DNA of 64,000 nucleotides from Yponomeuta sedellus (Eukaryota > Arthropoda > Insecta > Lepidoptera > Yponomeutidae): assembly GCA_934045075.1 (NCBI GenBank), contig OW203729.1, positions 9,786,704 through 9,850,703 of the forward strand. Reading direction: 5' to 3'. The position numbers and the translations under genes were made by a program. Below, in pieces: positions 32,938 to 43,544 of this stretch. The notes beneath the pieces are model-generated. The model was not told the DNA's origin. It was given only the letters and a program-made list of their open reading frames with translations, and did not search any database. Every line of letters begins with the position of its first letter. The first letter of the stretch is position 1.

Positions 32938-33471
32938 TAAAAATATTTTTTTCATAGAAGTTAGTTTTTTAGTTTCTCAAAACTTTCTGAGTGTCCCACG
33001 TATAATTTTAATAAATCTTTTTGCTTCTATTGAGGTATTGATTTATTTCCCGATTTTCTGTTTACAACTTGTAAATACGCAAAACATACTTTTGGGAATT
33101 ATGGGTTATGCTAGCAACTCTTATGAAGTACCTACTTCTATCTCCATGTCAAAGGTATAGGTACGCGCAGGCCCCGTCTCGTAGATAGAGTTCTACGCCC
33201 AGTCTATTCTATTCTCTGTCTACGTGAGCACTGGATTATATGATTGACTGAATTCCAACACTGCATTTTGACACACCTCACAGATTAAGAGAGGCCTTTG
33301 AACTGATCTGTTAGCGTTATTTGACATTGACAGTTGATTTGATGTGCACCGTGCCGTGCACGCTGTTTGTGTTTTATAACCTTAAAGATTTGTCTATTCA
33401 ATTCCAGTGCGGTGCGGTGAGTGATTCTTCCATGGTTTTTTGCTAGATTTCGTTAAGTTTATTTTATAGTT

Positions 33472-36400
33472 ATGGGTCGTAAAGCGAAATTCGATGAGAC
33501 TAAGAAAGTGAAGAAAGGCCCTGGTAGGAAAGCCAGGAAGCAGCCTGATCCCGTATTCAGAAAAGAGCTTTGTAAGTTTACACATTTCTATGGTTTGCAC
33601 GTGTCTAGTTTGGTGATTTAATAGTTCTTTATGACTTTCAGTAATTTTTTACGCATTTACACTACAGTGTGCTCCAAAGCGACGCGTTTGAGTCTTCACT
33701 GACAATTTCACACGACAAATTTCTAACCTTTCACTCGCAATATCGATTATTTACAGTGGAGGATGAAGATACACCTAAGAAACTTACCCATCGGCAAAAG
33801 CAACGCGCTGCGCGGCGTATTAAAAAAAAGTCTGAATTATTAGAAAAGAGAAAAGCTGCTAAACTAGCGAAGAAGAATGTTCCAGCCACGGAGGGAAAGA
33901 CTGAGCCTTCCGTAGATGACTCTGACGCTAGTGAAAATGGTTCTGAGGAAGAAACTATACAAGGTTTTTATGTATCCTTGTATTCTCAAATCCTTTGAAA
34001 TATATCAAGCATTATTATGCTTGATATATTTCAATTTGAAACTAATACTTTTCACTGTTCTTTTTTTTTCACTATACATTCTCTATTTAGTTAAATTATT
34101 AGTACATAATATGTACTAACAATTTAATAATACCTAAATAGTTGAGTTATTAGTACATAACATGTACTCATAATTTAATAATAACTAAATAGAGAATGTA
34201 TAGTGAAAAAAAAGAACAGTGAAAAGTATTAGCTCAGAGCAAGATAAAAAGTGCCTGAAACCGGCATGTGACATGCAGAGATTGATTAATATTGGTGAAG
34301 GTTAGTCAGGATTGTAGCAGGTGGGAAACCCTGGTCTCTGTCTATCCCTCTGGAATATAAGTGCGAGTTTATGAATTTAGATAGATAGATAGAGAACACT
34401 TTATTGTACATAAAAGGGAAATTACACAGATACTTCTTAACCTAAGAGTACAGATGGTGGCCTTATCACTAAAAGTGATCTCTTCCATTACTTATCACAC
34501 CTTTCTTCTACTTATCACCACCTTTGGATGGACAGGACTAATACATTAGAGAAATGTATGCAAGATTGTGCAAGGTTAACTTTGAAGCTTAGAGAGTCCT
34601 CAGGCTCATACACAGTTGATTTTGTATTAACACATTGAATGCCAACATTTGTATGGAGTCCAATCCCGGTTCCCACAATACAAACAAGTCAATACGAGTA
34701 TACTCGTAGTTGGCAACCGTTAAAGACTTTTTTAAACAGGATGCCGATCCTACGAGTATACTCGTATACGACTTAACTCGTATCTTGGCGTCTTGTATAA
34801 AAAATCCATCTGCCCTTCATTTTATAAATAAAATAATAACTTTTCTAGACTGTTCATCCTATTAGTATTGCCCTTATCTCGTCGCGGAATACATACTTCG
34901 ATAAGGTACATAATTAAATGTCCTATTTACGTCCTCGTCGTACTTTATCACGCTCAGTAATCATAGAAGACCTAGAGAACACATCATCAAGTTCTGGTGA
35001 GGATTTTTCCGCTGGTTCAGGAGATGACTATGCTCTACAAGTGGGTGAGGATTCTATTAGTTCTCCTTCGTCTGTTGTGTCAGACATCACCGACGCAGAT
35101 GAAGATACTACTTCAAGAAGGCCTATCTTGTGACTCAGAAACGATTTGGAACTATCGATCTGCTGCGCCTCAAAAGTTCAGCTTCACTGAAAACTTTGGC
35201 TTGAAAGTGAATGTTAGTATGTATGTATTATTTTCAAGTGAATTCATGGACATGCTAGTAAGGCAAACTAATAAACACGCTGCGAAAACTCTCGTACGCC
35301 CGATGTCACAACTTTCAAGTTTTCGATAGTGGAAACAGACTAATCGTCAAGAAATGCGAAAACTATTAGGCATGCTACTTTATATGGGCATAAATCAACA
35401 ACCTACAATAGCACACTATTGGTCAACCTCCAAGCTGTACAACTTACCACTATTATGAGTAGAAATAGGTTACAGTTTTACTCCGCGTTTTACACTTTGC
35501 TGATAATGAATCACAAACCGACGGTGATCGCCTTCATAAAATTAGACTTGCATTAGATAATTCTAATGATTTGATGGCACGAATTTATTACCCGAACAAA
35601 AGTCTTAGTATAGAACCACATTCAGCAAGAAACTCCTGGCCCAAGAACATCTAATGAAGAACATATACAGCCTGTGAACTCTTTTCATTCCTTGATAAAA
35701 TTTCCACCGTCCGAAAAAAGGGCTGATTCGCCAAAGCCTATTGTTGTGTCTGTACTAAAAATAAAAAACCGGCCAAGTGCGAGTCAGACTCGCGCACCGA
35801 GGGTTCCGTACAAACCTGCAAGGTTTACAAAGTTCGTTCATTACGACATGTTACAGCTTAAAGGTATTATAGACCTGAGTATTTGGTATGAATTTCAATT
35901 TAATACCTCTACGCGTTTATGAGAAAATGGGTAGTAAGTTTAAAATTATTAAAAAAATATATTATGTGATGTAACTAAAAATTTATGGTTTTCGTAATTT
36001 TTCTTTTTCTATGCTATAAGACGTTGCTTCGTACCAAATTTCAAGATTCTGAGTTCACGGGAAGCACCCTGTAGGTTTTGATTCCCTTGCAAGTGTCGAA
36101 AATTTGCGGCATAAACGGCTGTATCTTTTGATTGCGTTGGCTTAGAAGTTTGATTTTTTCACAGCTTCAAGGGACAGTAGACCTGAGTAATTGATATAAA
36201 TTTCAGCTTCATACCTCCACGCGTTCCTGAGAAAAACGGTCTTGACAGACGGACGGACGGACGGACAGACGGACAACAAAGTGATCCTATAAGGGTTCCG
36301 TTTTTTCCTTTTGAGGTACGGAACCCTAAAAAACGCCTACTGTTGTGAAGTTTGCACTGGCAATCCAGCTTTGTGCGTTGTCAACTGTCTCAAAGTATAT

Positions 36401-39400
36401 CACACTAATCCTGTGTACAATAATTAATAGATTTAGTTTTTATTTATGTAGGTATATTTTTTTCTGTCAATAAAGAATCGTACTCATACTGTTGGTTTTA
36501 TTTGTTCTAAGGTGCCAATCTATAGTCGAAAATCTTTGACAGGGCGCCAACGAGCATAGTTTCAGTACAATATCCCACTGAACACCTACGACCATACTCG
36601 TAGTTGGCACCTGTGCTATTCCTCCCCTACGAGTTAACTCGTATTTGGCAGTCAATGTGTTAAAACTCTGTATAAATGTGAAACAAACAAGGATCTCCTA
36701 AAAATGTAAGAAGGTCCTGAAAAGGTAGAAGGAAGTTGTGATTTTGTCAAATAGGCAAAGTAATGTAAGTGAAAACATTTAACTACTTTTTCGAAATATT
36801 TATAGGTTACACGGATGATAATAAAGAGTGGCTGAAACCCAAGCTTAAAGGCAAGAAGCAGCAAAAGCAAGACACACCTTCTAGTGATAGTGGCCATGAT
36901 GATGGATCAGAGGCAACTGATGAATCTGATGCTGAAGATAATTCTGATGATGAAGTTGAGGGTGATGAAAATAAGGCAGCAACAGCAAAAGAGAACTATA
37001 AGGTATGTTTTTGTACTTACCCTCTTGAATATACTTTGGCTGCTGAAAGAATGCAATCCTGACAGGTTGAGATCAAACAGATGATGTAATTTTGTAGTGG
37101 CATTGATTTTTCATTAAAAATATACTTTCTTTTCTATTTGCCCTACTAGAATAAAATTATTATTGAAGGTAAATGTATCATCATATGATGTTACAATCAA
37201 CATATATTTTTGGCACTGATAATTAATAAACAAACCAACCGTTAATATTTAAAATTCATACACTGTTACATGGTTATGTCATATTTTTACTTAGTGATGC
37301 ACCAAAAATAATGGTCATAATAATGTTGCCTTCATAAATATTTTGTAATAAAGAATATTCTTATTCTTGCCTGTCGTTGTATTGCACATACATTTTTGGC
37401 GTAAAAAACTTATGTACATATTGATAACAACAGTAAGCAGCGGTAGCCCAGCAGGAAGAACAATGGACTCATGTTCAATTCCCGGGTGCGGGCATGTACC
37501 AATGGCCTTGTTTTCTAAATTATACACATTTGTGAAGTTACAGTAGCAATAGCACTCGCTAACTGCGCAGGAAAACACCGTAAGGAAACCTGAGTGTCTG
37601 AGGTGTAATAGTAGTAAAATAAACCTCAGCGCTTGATATTGCCAATCCGCAGTGGTTGTTAGGGGAACTCAATTTCTCCTTCTGCAATCTTTCCGATTTA
37701 AGGTTGCCTGGAAGAAATTGCTATCAGCAATAAGGCCGCCAATTGTACCTCTTCTTTTGTAACTGTTGTCTCTGTAATTATTTTCTGGTGCACTGTACAA
37801 TAAAGAATATTCTTATCTTATCTCTTTTTGAGGGTACCATGCGGTGGGACATATTTAGATTACATAAAAAATACTCATAACAACATAATACAAGTAGGCG
37901 AAGAAGTCAATAAAGACAAGAAGTCAATAGACACAGCTAGCTCCTCGAGCAAATTTTAATTGATATAATCCGATCAAGCGGTAGCCACTCTGTTTATAGA
38001 TTTTCGTAAACTTCGTTAAGTTTTTATTTTATCATTTTGTGCAGTACGAAGGAACACAAAATAATTCGTTTATTTTAAACATTGGCAACCTACTAAAAGT
38101 ATTACTAAGTTGGCAACTACCTCTATTTTCATATTAAATCGCGCCAGAAAGCTATTTAAGAATAACGTAATGAATTATCTCCTATCCCTTATCATATCAA
38201 TGTAACAGGCCAAACAATAATATTTTGACACCCACAAGACCATAATAATTGGTGTAAGGTGCAACCGTTTCTTTTTAACAGTGGGCATTTCCATCAATTC
38301 ACCTAACCAAAATGATAACGGATTTGAGTTTGCAGGTGTACCTAATCTATAAGATAAGATAAGATATATATTGTACACCAGAAAAAAACAAACAAAAAAT
38401 AATTACAAAGATACAGTACTATTGGCGGCCTTATTGCATAGCAATTTCTTGCAGACAACCCACGATGGAGAGTTAATATAAAAATGAATTGCTGAATGTG
38501 TTGGTAAGCGCAAATCTTGAGAGCAGCTGAACCGATTTCGCTAATTCGTTTTAGAAAAAATCCTTGAAGTATGAGCATGGTTCTTACGAAGAAAAAATTA
38601 AAGAATCGACTGTTCGGTACGAAGTTCGCTGGGTCACCTAGTAAATATAATTATAAACTGCCCATCTGCGCTGTGCAATAACATACATAGCTTTTTCAAG
38701 AAATAATTATTTTTGATATTATTACTTTTAATAATTTCTGTCGAGTGGTCCCTTCACCCACATAGTGAAAGTGCATGAAAGTAGTGGACGATAAATTGCG
38801 TAGATACAGCTGCCAATTTTTTTTAAAATATTTTGTCTAGTTTATCAGTAATCAAGTGCTTTCATTTATAGCAGATAGCACCCCAACGAACTTACGCACT
38901 TAGTTACCCCATTTTAAGTTAATAACCAATATTGTTACCGATCATTAGAGCCTTACCAAATCATTAAGTGTCTTGTAAGCTGTGAGGCTAATAACTTTCA
39001 TAAAAATTTTCACACTTTATTTCTTTCCAAACTGTAATGTATGTGTTATAGTTAGCTCCAGTTACCTCGGTGGTCAATAACGACATATAAACCATTTCCA
39101 ATTGGATAGCCCTTGTGTTCATTTCGTATTCTTGGATATCCTCCCTTAATAACACAAATATTTACTTTTTAAATTAATTTTTTTAGGTGGGCACCCTTGA
39201 TGATTTGTTTGTTGATTCTGATGAAGAAAATGGAGACGCTGCAACATCGGAGGATGGAGGTGATGTCAGCAGCGGCAAAACCGGCTATAATTCAGACTCC
39301 AGTGACGATGGGGAGGGAAGTGAAATCAAAGACGAAAGTGATGATGATATGCTGCCTATAGAAAAGGCTAACATCAAGCTAAAGAAAAAGCAAAAGGTGG

Positions 39401-42400
39401 ACAAGAAACTGGCTGACGATGAAATGCAACTTAACATTGCTAAACAAGACGTCTTCGCTTTCCCATCACAAGAAGAACTTGACAACCCAACAAGTCTCCA
39501 AGACGTCCACCAGAGGATCAAAGATGTTGTTGCAGTTTTAACTGATTTCAACCGCTTGAAGGAATCAGGTCGTTCACGTTGCGAGTACACTGACCTCCTT
39601 CTCAAGGACCTGTGCATCTATTACAGTTACAATGAATTCCTGATGGAAGTCCTAATGCAAATTTTCCCTGTCCAAGAATTAGTAGAGTTTTTAGAGGCAA
39701 GTGAGACACAACGCCCTGTGACCATAAGAACCAACAGTCTAAAGACAAGACGAAGGGATTTGGCTCAAGCTCTTATTAATAGAGGAGTGAACTTGGATCC
39801 AGTTGGCAAATGGAGCAAAGTGGGTCTGGTAGTGTTCAGTTCACAAGTTCCCATTGGAGCAACACCTGAGTATTTGGCCGGCCATTACATCCTACAAGGA
39901 GCGTCGAGTTACCTTCCTGTTATGGCGCTGGCGCCACAAGAGAACGAAAGGATCTTGGACATGGCTGCAGCCCCCGGTGGTAAAGCCTCACACATAGCCG
40001 CTATAATGAAAAACACAGGCGCACTGTTCGCTAACGATGCTAACAAGGAAAGAACTAAGGCCATTGTGGGTAATTTCCACAGATTGGGCGTCGTTAATGC
40101 AGTCATTTGCAATTACGATGGCAGGGAGTTCCCAAATGTAATTAAAGGGTTCGACAGAGTTTTGTTAGATGCGCCATGTACTGGCACAGGTGTGATCGCT
40201 AAAGATCCCAGCGTAAAAACAACAAAAGACCAAAAGGATATACAACGGTGCTTCAATTTACAGAGGCAGCTTCTCTTAGCGGCTATTGACTGTTGCAATG
40301 CGAAATCTAGCACAGGTGGTTATGTTGTTTATTCTACATGTTCCATATTGCCTGAGGAAAATGAGTGGGTAGTGAACTATGCCCTGAAACGCAGAAATGT
40401 AAAGCTGGTGCCCACAGGGCTTGACTTTGGCACTGAAGGGTTTGTCAAGTACAGGCATCACAGGTTCCACCCCTCATTGAAACTAACAAGAAGATTCTAC
40501 CCACACACGCATAATATGGACGGTTTCTACGTTGCCAAACTGCAGAAATTCTCCAATGTCATTGTAAGTTTTTGATGGACGTGTTTATTTATTGGTTTTT
40601 AACTTGGCAGAAAATCTGTTTAGCTGTATGACATACATTCATACATATTTTCACAAAAACAAAATTGTCATACTTGTAAATATTAGTGAGCAGTAATAAT
40701 AAAATGAAAAGAAAACATAAAGAGTGCCTGCATAGAATATCGTTTAGTTCTATCGAAAAACTTGCCATAGTTATATACAAGTATGTAACATAATGTGTTA
40801 GTTAAACCTCCACTAATAGGCTAATTGATTTAATTGGTTTCAATCTTTTATTTTATTCTTTACTTATAAAATGAAATGAATTGAATTTCTTACCAATAAC
40901 GGTAAGAAACGGAACGGAATTGATTACCTACTTTGGGAAATAAATACAAAATCGTAGTTTAAATTCCGTTTTTAAATTGTCTATCATATTTATAATGGTA
41001 GCACTTTTTGTAGCACTAGCACTTTTTTTAAGTCATTTTAACAAGATGTTACTTTTCCAGCCATTTTAACAATATGTTACTTTTTCAACCATTTTAACAA
41101 TATGTTACTTTCCAGCAATTTTAACAATATGTCACTTTTCCAGCCTGAGCCCTTCAAGGATGAGGATGACCAAGAGAATGAGGAAGGAAACGGAAACCTG
41201 GAGGGTCAGGAAAACGGCGACGCCAGTTCGGATGAACAAGGTCCAAAGCCGGGGAAGAGGGCCGCGCAGTCTAACGCACCAGGCCCGAAGAACAAGAAGG
41301 TCAAACCTAACCAAGATAAAATGTAAGATACGGTAGATAGACTAATGGCCTTGTTTATAAAAAAAAAACACGATTCCACTAAAACGCTCCTGATCGTTTG
41401 ATATCCATTTGGACAACACCAACCCAGACTTGGCCCTCGTGGTGGAGTATGGCCTAAGCTTCCTGCAATGCAGGAAGAGACCCGTGCCCCAGCAGTGGGG
41501 ATATACAAAGGGTTGATATCAACAACAACAACAAGAAATGGTAGTCATCGCGATGTATGGACGCGTGCTCCAGGCTACTTCCATCGATATCAACCCTTGT
41601 ATGTCTACAAAGGTTGATATCGATGGAAGTAGCCTCGCTACCCAGAGCACAGGGAATCCTAGTTTGGGAGCCAGTTACTGGTTGTAACCGTTTTACAATA
41701 AACTTTTTTCTCGTTGCATTTTATTTCATTTCATTTTAATTCATTTTATTTAATTTCACTTCATTTCATTATAAAATCTGCACCACAGAGTATTTTAGAC
41801 AGCGTATTTGGAGTGTTTTAAATGATTGTATTTTTATGAAAAAGGCCGTAACGATTTTATGTATAACAACAATCAATCAGCCTGTACATTCCACTGCAGG
41901 ACATATGCTTCCTCCAAGGCACGCCACTTTGTACTGTCCTCGGGCAGCCTCATCCAGCCCGTTGCTAGCAATTTGCCGTAGATCGTTGGTCCAGCGAGCC
42001 GGACCGACGATAATAGTTTGTTGTCTGTTTTAATCTAGCAACAAATAGTTTTAATGGCCTCTGGTGCAGATTTTACAATAAAATACGTAACGACAGATTA
42101 TACAAAGTACCTTTGAGGAGTAGTGCTTTAGAGGAGTCGTGTTTTTATTAATACGGCCGCAAAAGTAAAAATAACGTCTATATACATGCCTAGAACATTA
42201 ATTTAATGGAATGGGGTGATAGTAGCTTTGTTTAAAACTACCAACAAAAATCAGTGCTCAAGCGCATGGTTTTTAAATTCAGTTGTTGTTTAAGTTTCTC
42301 TAAATGCTTTGTCTCGCCATCGATGTTTTTTACCTATACGCTTCTGTGCTCTGCGATGCAGATACTCTGAACAACATACAGAAACATTGACGGAAAAAAA

Positions 42401-43220
42401 TCCGTACGGAAAAGTACGTAGTGTGTGTAAAAAAAAAAATATTTTATCACAAAGTGTGTCATGTCGCCCTGCGTTGTACATAGGATTTTTACCGGCACCG
42501 CTCTTATTTTCTTAAGTTTCATCTACTTAAAATATTTTCGGGAGAGTTAAACCAGGTTCTCGATCTTACATCTCGTTTTTACTTCGGGTCTTGATATTAT
42601 CATTGACTTCATTGTTTTACAGTGTAACTCCGAAAAACGTTCAATCCAACGAAGGTGGCAGCAAGAAGAAGAACAAGAAGAAAAAAAATAAGAAGACAAC
42701 AGCCCTGCCCAACGCTGACGGGAAAACTGACCCAACACCTCCAGCACAGAACGACAAAAGCAGCGGAAACCAAGTTGGCAAGAAAAGCAAAAAGAAGAAA
42801 AACCGGAATGCTCAACCAGCCCAAACAAGTCCAGATAAAGATCCGAAACCCACAATTGAAAAGCAACCAAAGTCCGAAAATAAATCTACTGAAAATTCCA
42901 AGAAATCTGCCAGTCAACCTAAATCAGAAAACGCCACGAAGCCTGCAATTAGTGAACCCAAAGGCGATAGTCCTAACAAAAAGAAAAGAAAGAGGAATAA
43001 AAATAAAAAGAAACAGGGTGCTGACAACAAACTGCCACAGGCTGTCGGAAAAACTGAAACAAAAGTTACAGAAACAGTAGAATTAGCAGCGGCGAAGAAG
43101 TTAAAAAACAAACAGAAGAAAAACAAGAAACAAATCGGAAAACTAAACCCTGGAAAGGACAAGCAAACAAACAAGCCACAGAAAGGAGTAGGGAAGAAAT
43201 TTAAAAAGAAAGTCCCATAG
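33472..43220 (+). CDS. NOP2: NOP2 / NSUN1: nucleolar 28S rRNA cytosine-C5 methyltransferase
   Basis: Six exons: 33472-33571, 33757-33963, 36806-37002, 39187-40563, 41144-41322 and 42623-43220. The total is 2658 nt, or 885 residues, with every junction in frame. The N-terminus MGRKAKFDETKKVKKGPGRK is typical of NOP2. Residues about 34-170 are Lys-rich then acidic. The Rossmann core in exon 4 has motif I DMAAAPGGKAS (about 425), DAPCTGTG (about 495) and the catalytic YSTCSI Cys (about 550), ending in HTHNMDGFYVAK. The C-terminal 250 residues are acidic then extremely Lys-rich, a nucleolar tail. The enzyme methylates a 28S rRNA cytosine and is needed for 60S assembly. The introns hold a piggyBac-like element, SINE pieces and LINE tails. 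AATAAA at 43251-43256 is the likely poly(A) signal. Confidence 0.95.
33996..34231. repeat. Hairpin and foldback MITE in NOP2 intron 2
   Basis: 33996-34032 is a tight hairpin (TGAAATATATCAAGCA and its inverse). 34041-34231 has arms CTAATACTTTTCACTGTTC and its inverse, continuing through CACTATACATTCTCTATTTA; the centre has two near-copies of AGTACATAAYATGTACT. Confidence 0.6.
34240..34380 (+). mobile_element. LINE tail fragment in NOP2 intron 2
   Basis: GCAAGATAAAAAGTGCC, then ATTGATTAATATTGGTGAAG and CTGTCTATCCCTCTGGAATA: a diverged copy of the tail at 490-655. Confidence 0.5.
34627..36663 (+). mobile_element. piggyBac-like DNA transposon, degraded, TTAA-flanked
   Basis: TTAA at 34627-34630 and 36660-36663. 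Terminal inverted repeats CACATTGAATGCCAA and, inverted, CACATTGACTGCCAA. Subterminal CGAGTATACTCGTAGTTGGC repeats occur at both ends. Inside on +, 34918-35131 encodes an acidic N-terminus (MSYLRPRRTLSRSVIIEDLE). Broken pieces of the core follow (SEFMDMLVRQTNK, EMRKLLGMLLYMGINQQPTI). A Cys-rich C-terminus, YCCEVCTGNPALCVVNCLKV, ends in a stop at about 36424. Stops, frameshifts and a 570-base insertion show it is inactive. It lies in NOP2 intron 2. Confidence 0.85.
35757..36330 (+). mobile_element. GGTTCCGTAC-type lepidopteran repeat nested in the piggyBac-like element
   Basis: AACCGGCCAAGTGCGAGTCA and GAGGGTTCCGTACAAAC at the left, the GACGGACGGACGGACAGACG run and GAGGTACGGAACCCTAAAAA at the right. 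Related pieces at 3454-3545 and 50345-51006. It splits the piggyBac coding region just before the Cys-rich end. Confidence 0.7.
37436..37690 (+). repeat. Second tRNA-headed SINE family, diverged copy in NOP2 intron 3
   Basis: GCGGTAGCCCAGCAGGAAGA, CAATTCCCGGGTGCGGGCAT, GTACCAATGGCCTTG, later ATTGCCAATCCGCAGTGG. Same order of blocks as 61769-62090. Confidence 0.6.
37700..38650. repeat. Repeat-derived stretch in NOP2 intron 3
   Basis: 37720-37820 (AGCAATAAGGCCGCCAATTG, then GTACAATAAAGAATATTC) is matched in inverse at 38345-38450 (TTGGCGGCCTTATTGCATAG): two LINE-tail pieces in opposite orientation. 38475-38650 (GAATTGCTGAATGTGTTGGT ... TACGAAGTTCGCTGGGTCAC) recurs at 61563-61720. Confidence 0.55.
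41032..41143 (+). repeat. Tandem acceptor modules before NOP2 exon 5
   Basis: Four copies of a unit of about 28 bases with the core CATTTTAACAATATGTTACT and a (T)TTCCAG end. The true acceptor is the last CCAG, at 41143. Two earlier copies also end in TTCCAG (41060 and 41115); one has mutated to TTTTTCAA. Each unit contains a branch-point-like TTTTAAC. Use of either earlier acceptor would read a TAA within three codons. Confidence 0.8.
41323..42622. other. NOP2 intron 5: SINE tail, hairpin, LINE end
   Basis: 41437-41525 (+) is the tail of a 5S-like SINE (CGTGGTGGAGTATGGCCTAA, CCCCAGCAGTGGGGATATAC). 41578-41630 is a perfect hairpin built from two opposed tail ends (ACTTCCATCGATATCAACC and its inverse). 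41870-42020 on - reads RWTNDLRQIASNGLDEAARG and then YKVACLGGSICPAVECTG, the C-terminus of a LINE polyprotein. Confidence 0.6.
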
Positions 43221-43250
43221 TGTTAACTAGTAAGTAAGCAATTTAATTTA

Positions 43251-43256
43251 AATAAA
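43251..43256 (+). terminator. NOP2 poly(A) signal
   Basis: AATAAA 31 bases after the NOP2 stop codon, the first such motif downstream. Confidence 0.6.
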
Positions 43257-43544
43257 TTCATAAAATAATTTGTTTACATACTGTTATTTCATTTGAATAA
43301 TTCTACTCTAATAGAAGATCCATTGACGGAAAAAAGAAAATCTGATCGAATAATAATGTATGTTAATTGCATTATGTATGTTAATAATAACATAAAATGT
43401 GCAATTAACATTATAAATATAAACTAGATAATAACTGATTATAACTAGACAATGACAATATTACGTACCGCTGATATGACTGCATAAAGAACAATTAATC
43501 AAAAAAACTTATGAACTAATGGTAAAAAAAATTATACAAACCCG

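Larger units (their letters stand above)
29532..33471. other. Intergenic between COQ10 and NOP2, holds transposon relics
   Basis: No intact gene. It contains the transposase tail at 30926, a THAP relic at 32072 and a transposase tail at 32851, described separately. GTAGACAGAGAATAG near 31795 recurs inverted near 33205. The last 100 bases are probably the NOP2 promoter and 5' UTR. Confidence 0.45.

Noticed and set aside
42547..43174. Long antisense ORFs opposite NOP2 exon 6
   Set aside because: They are shadows of a Lys-rich (AAG/AAA) coding strand, giving Phe/Leu-rich nonsense.
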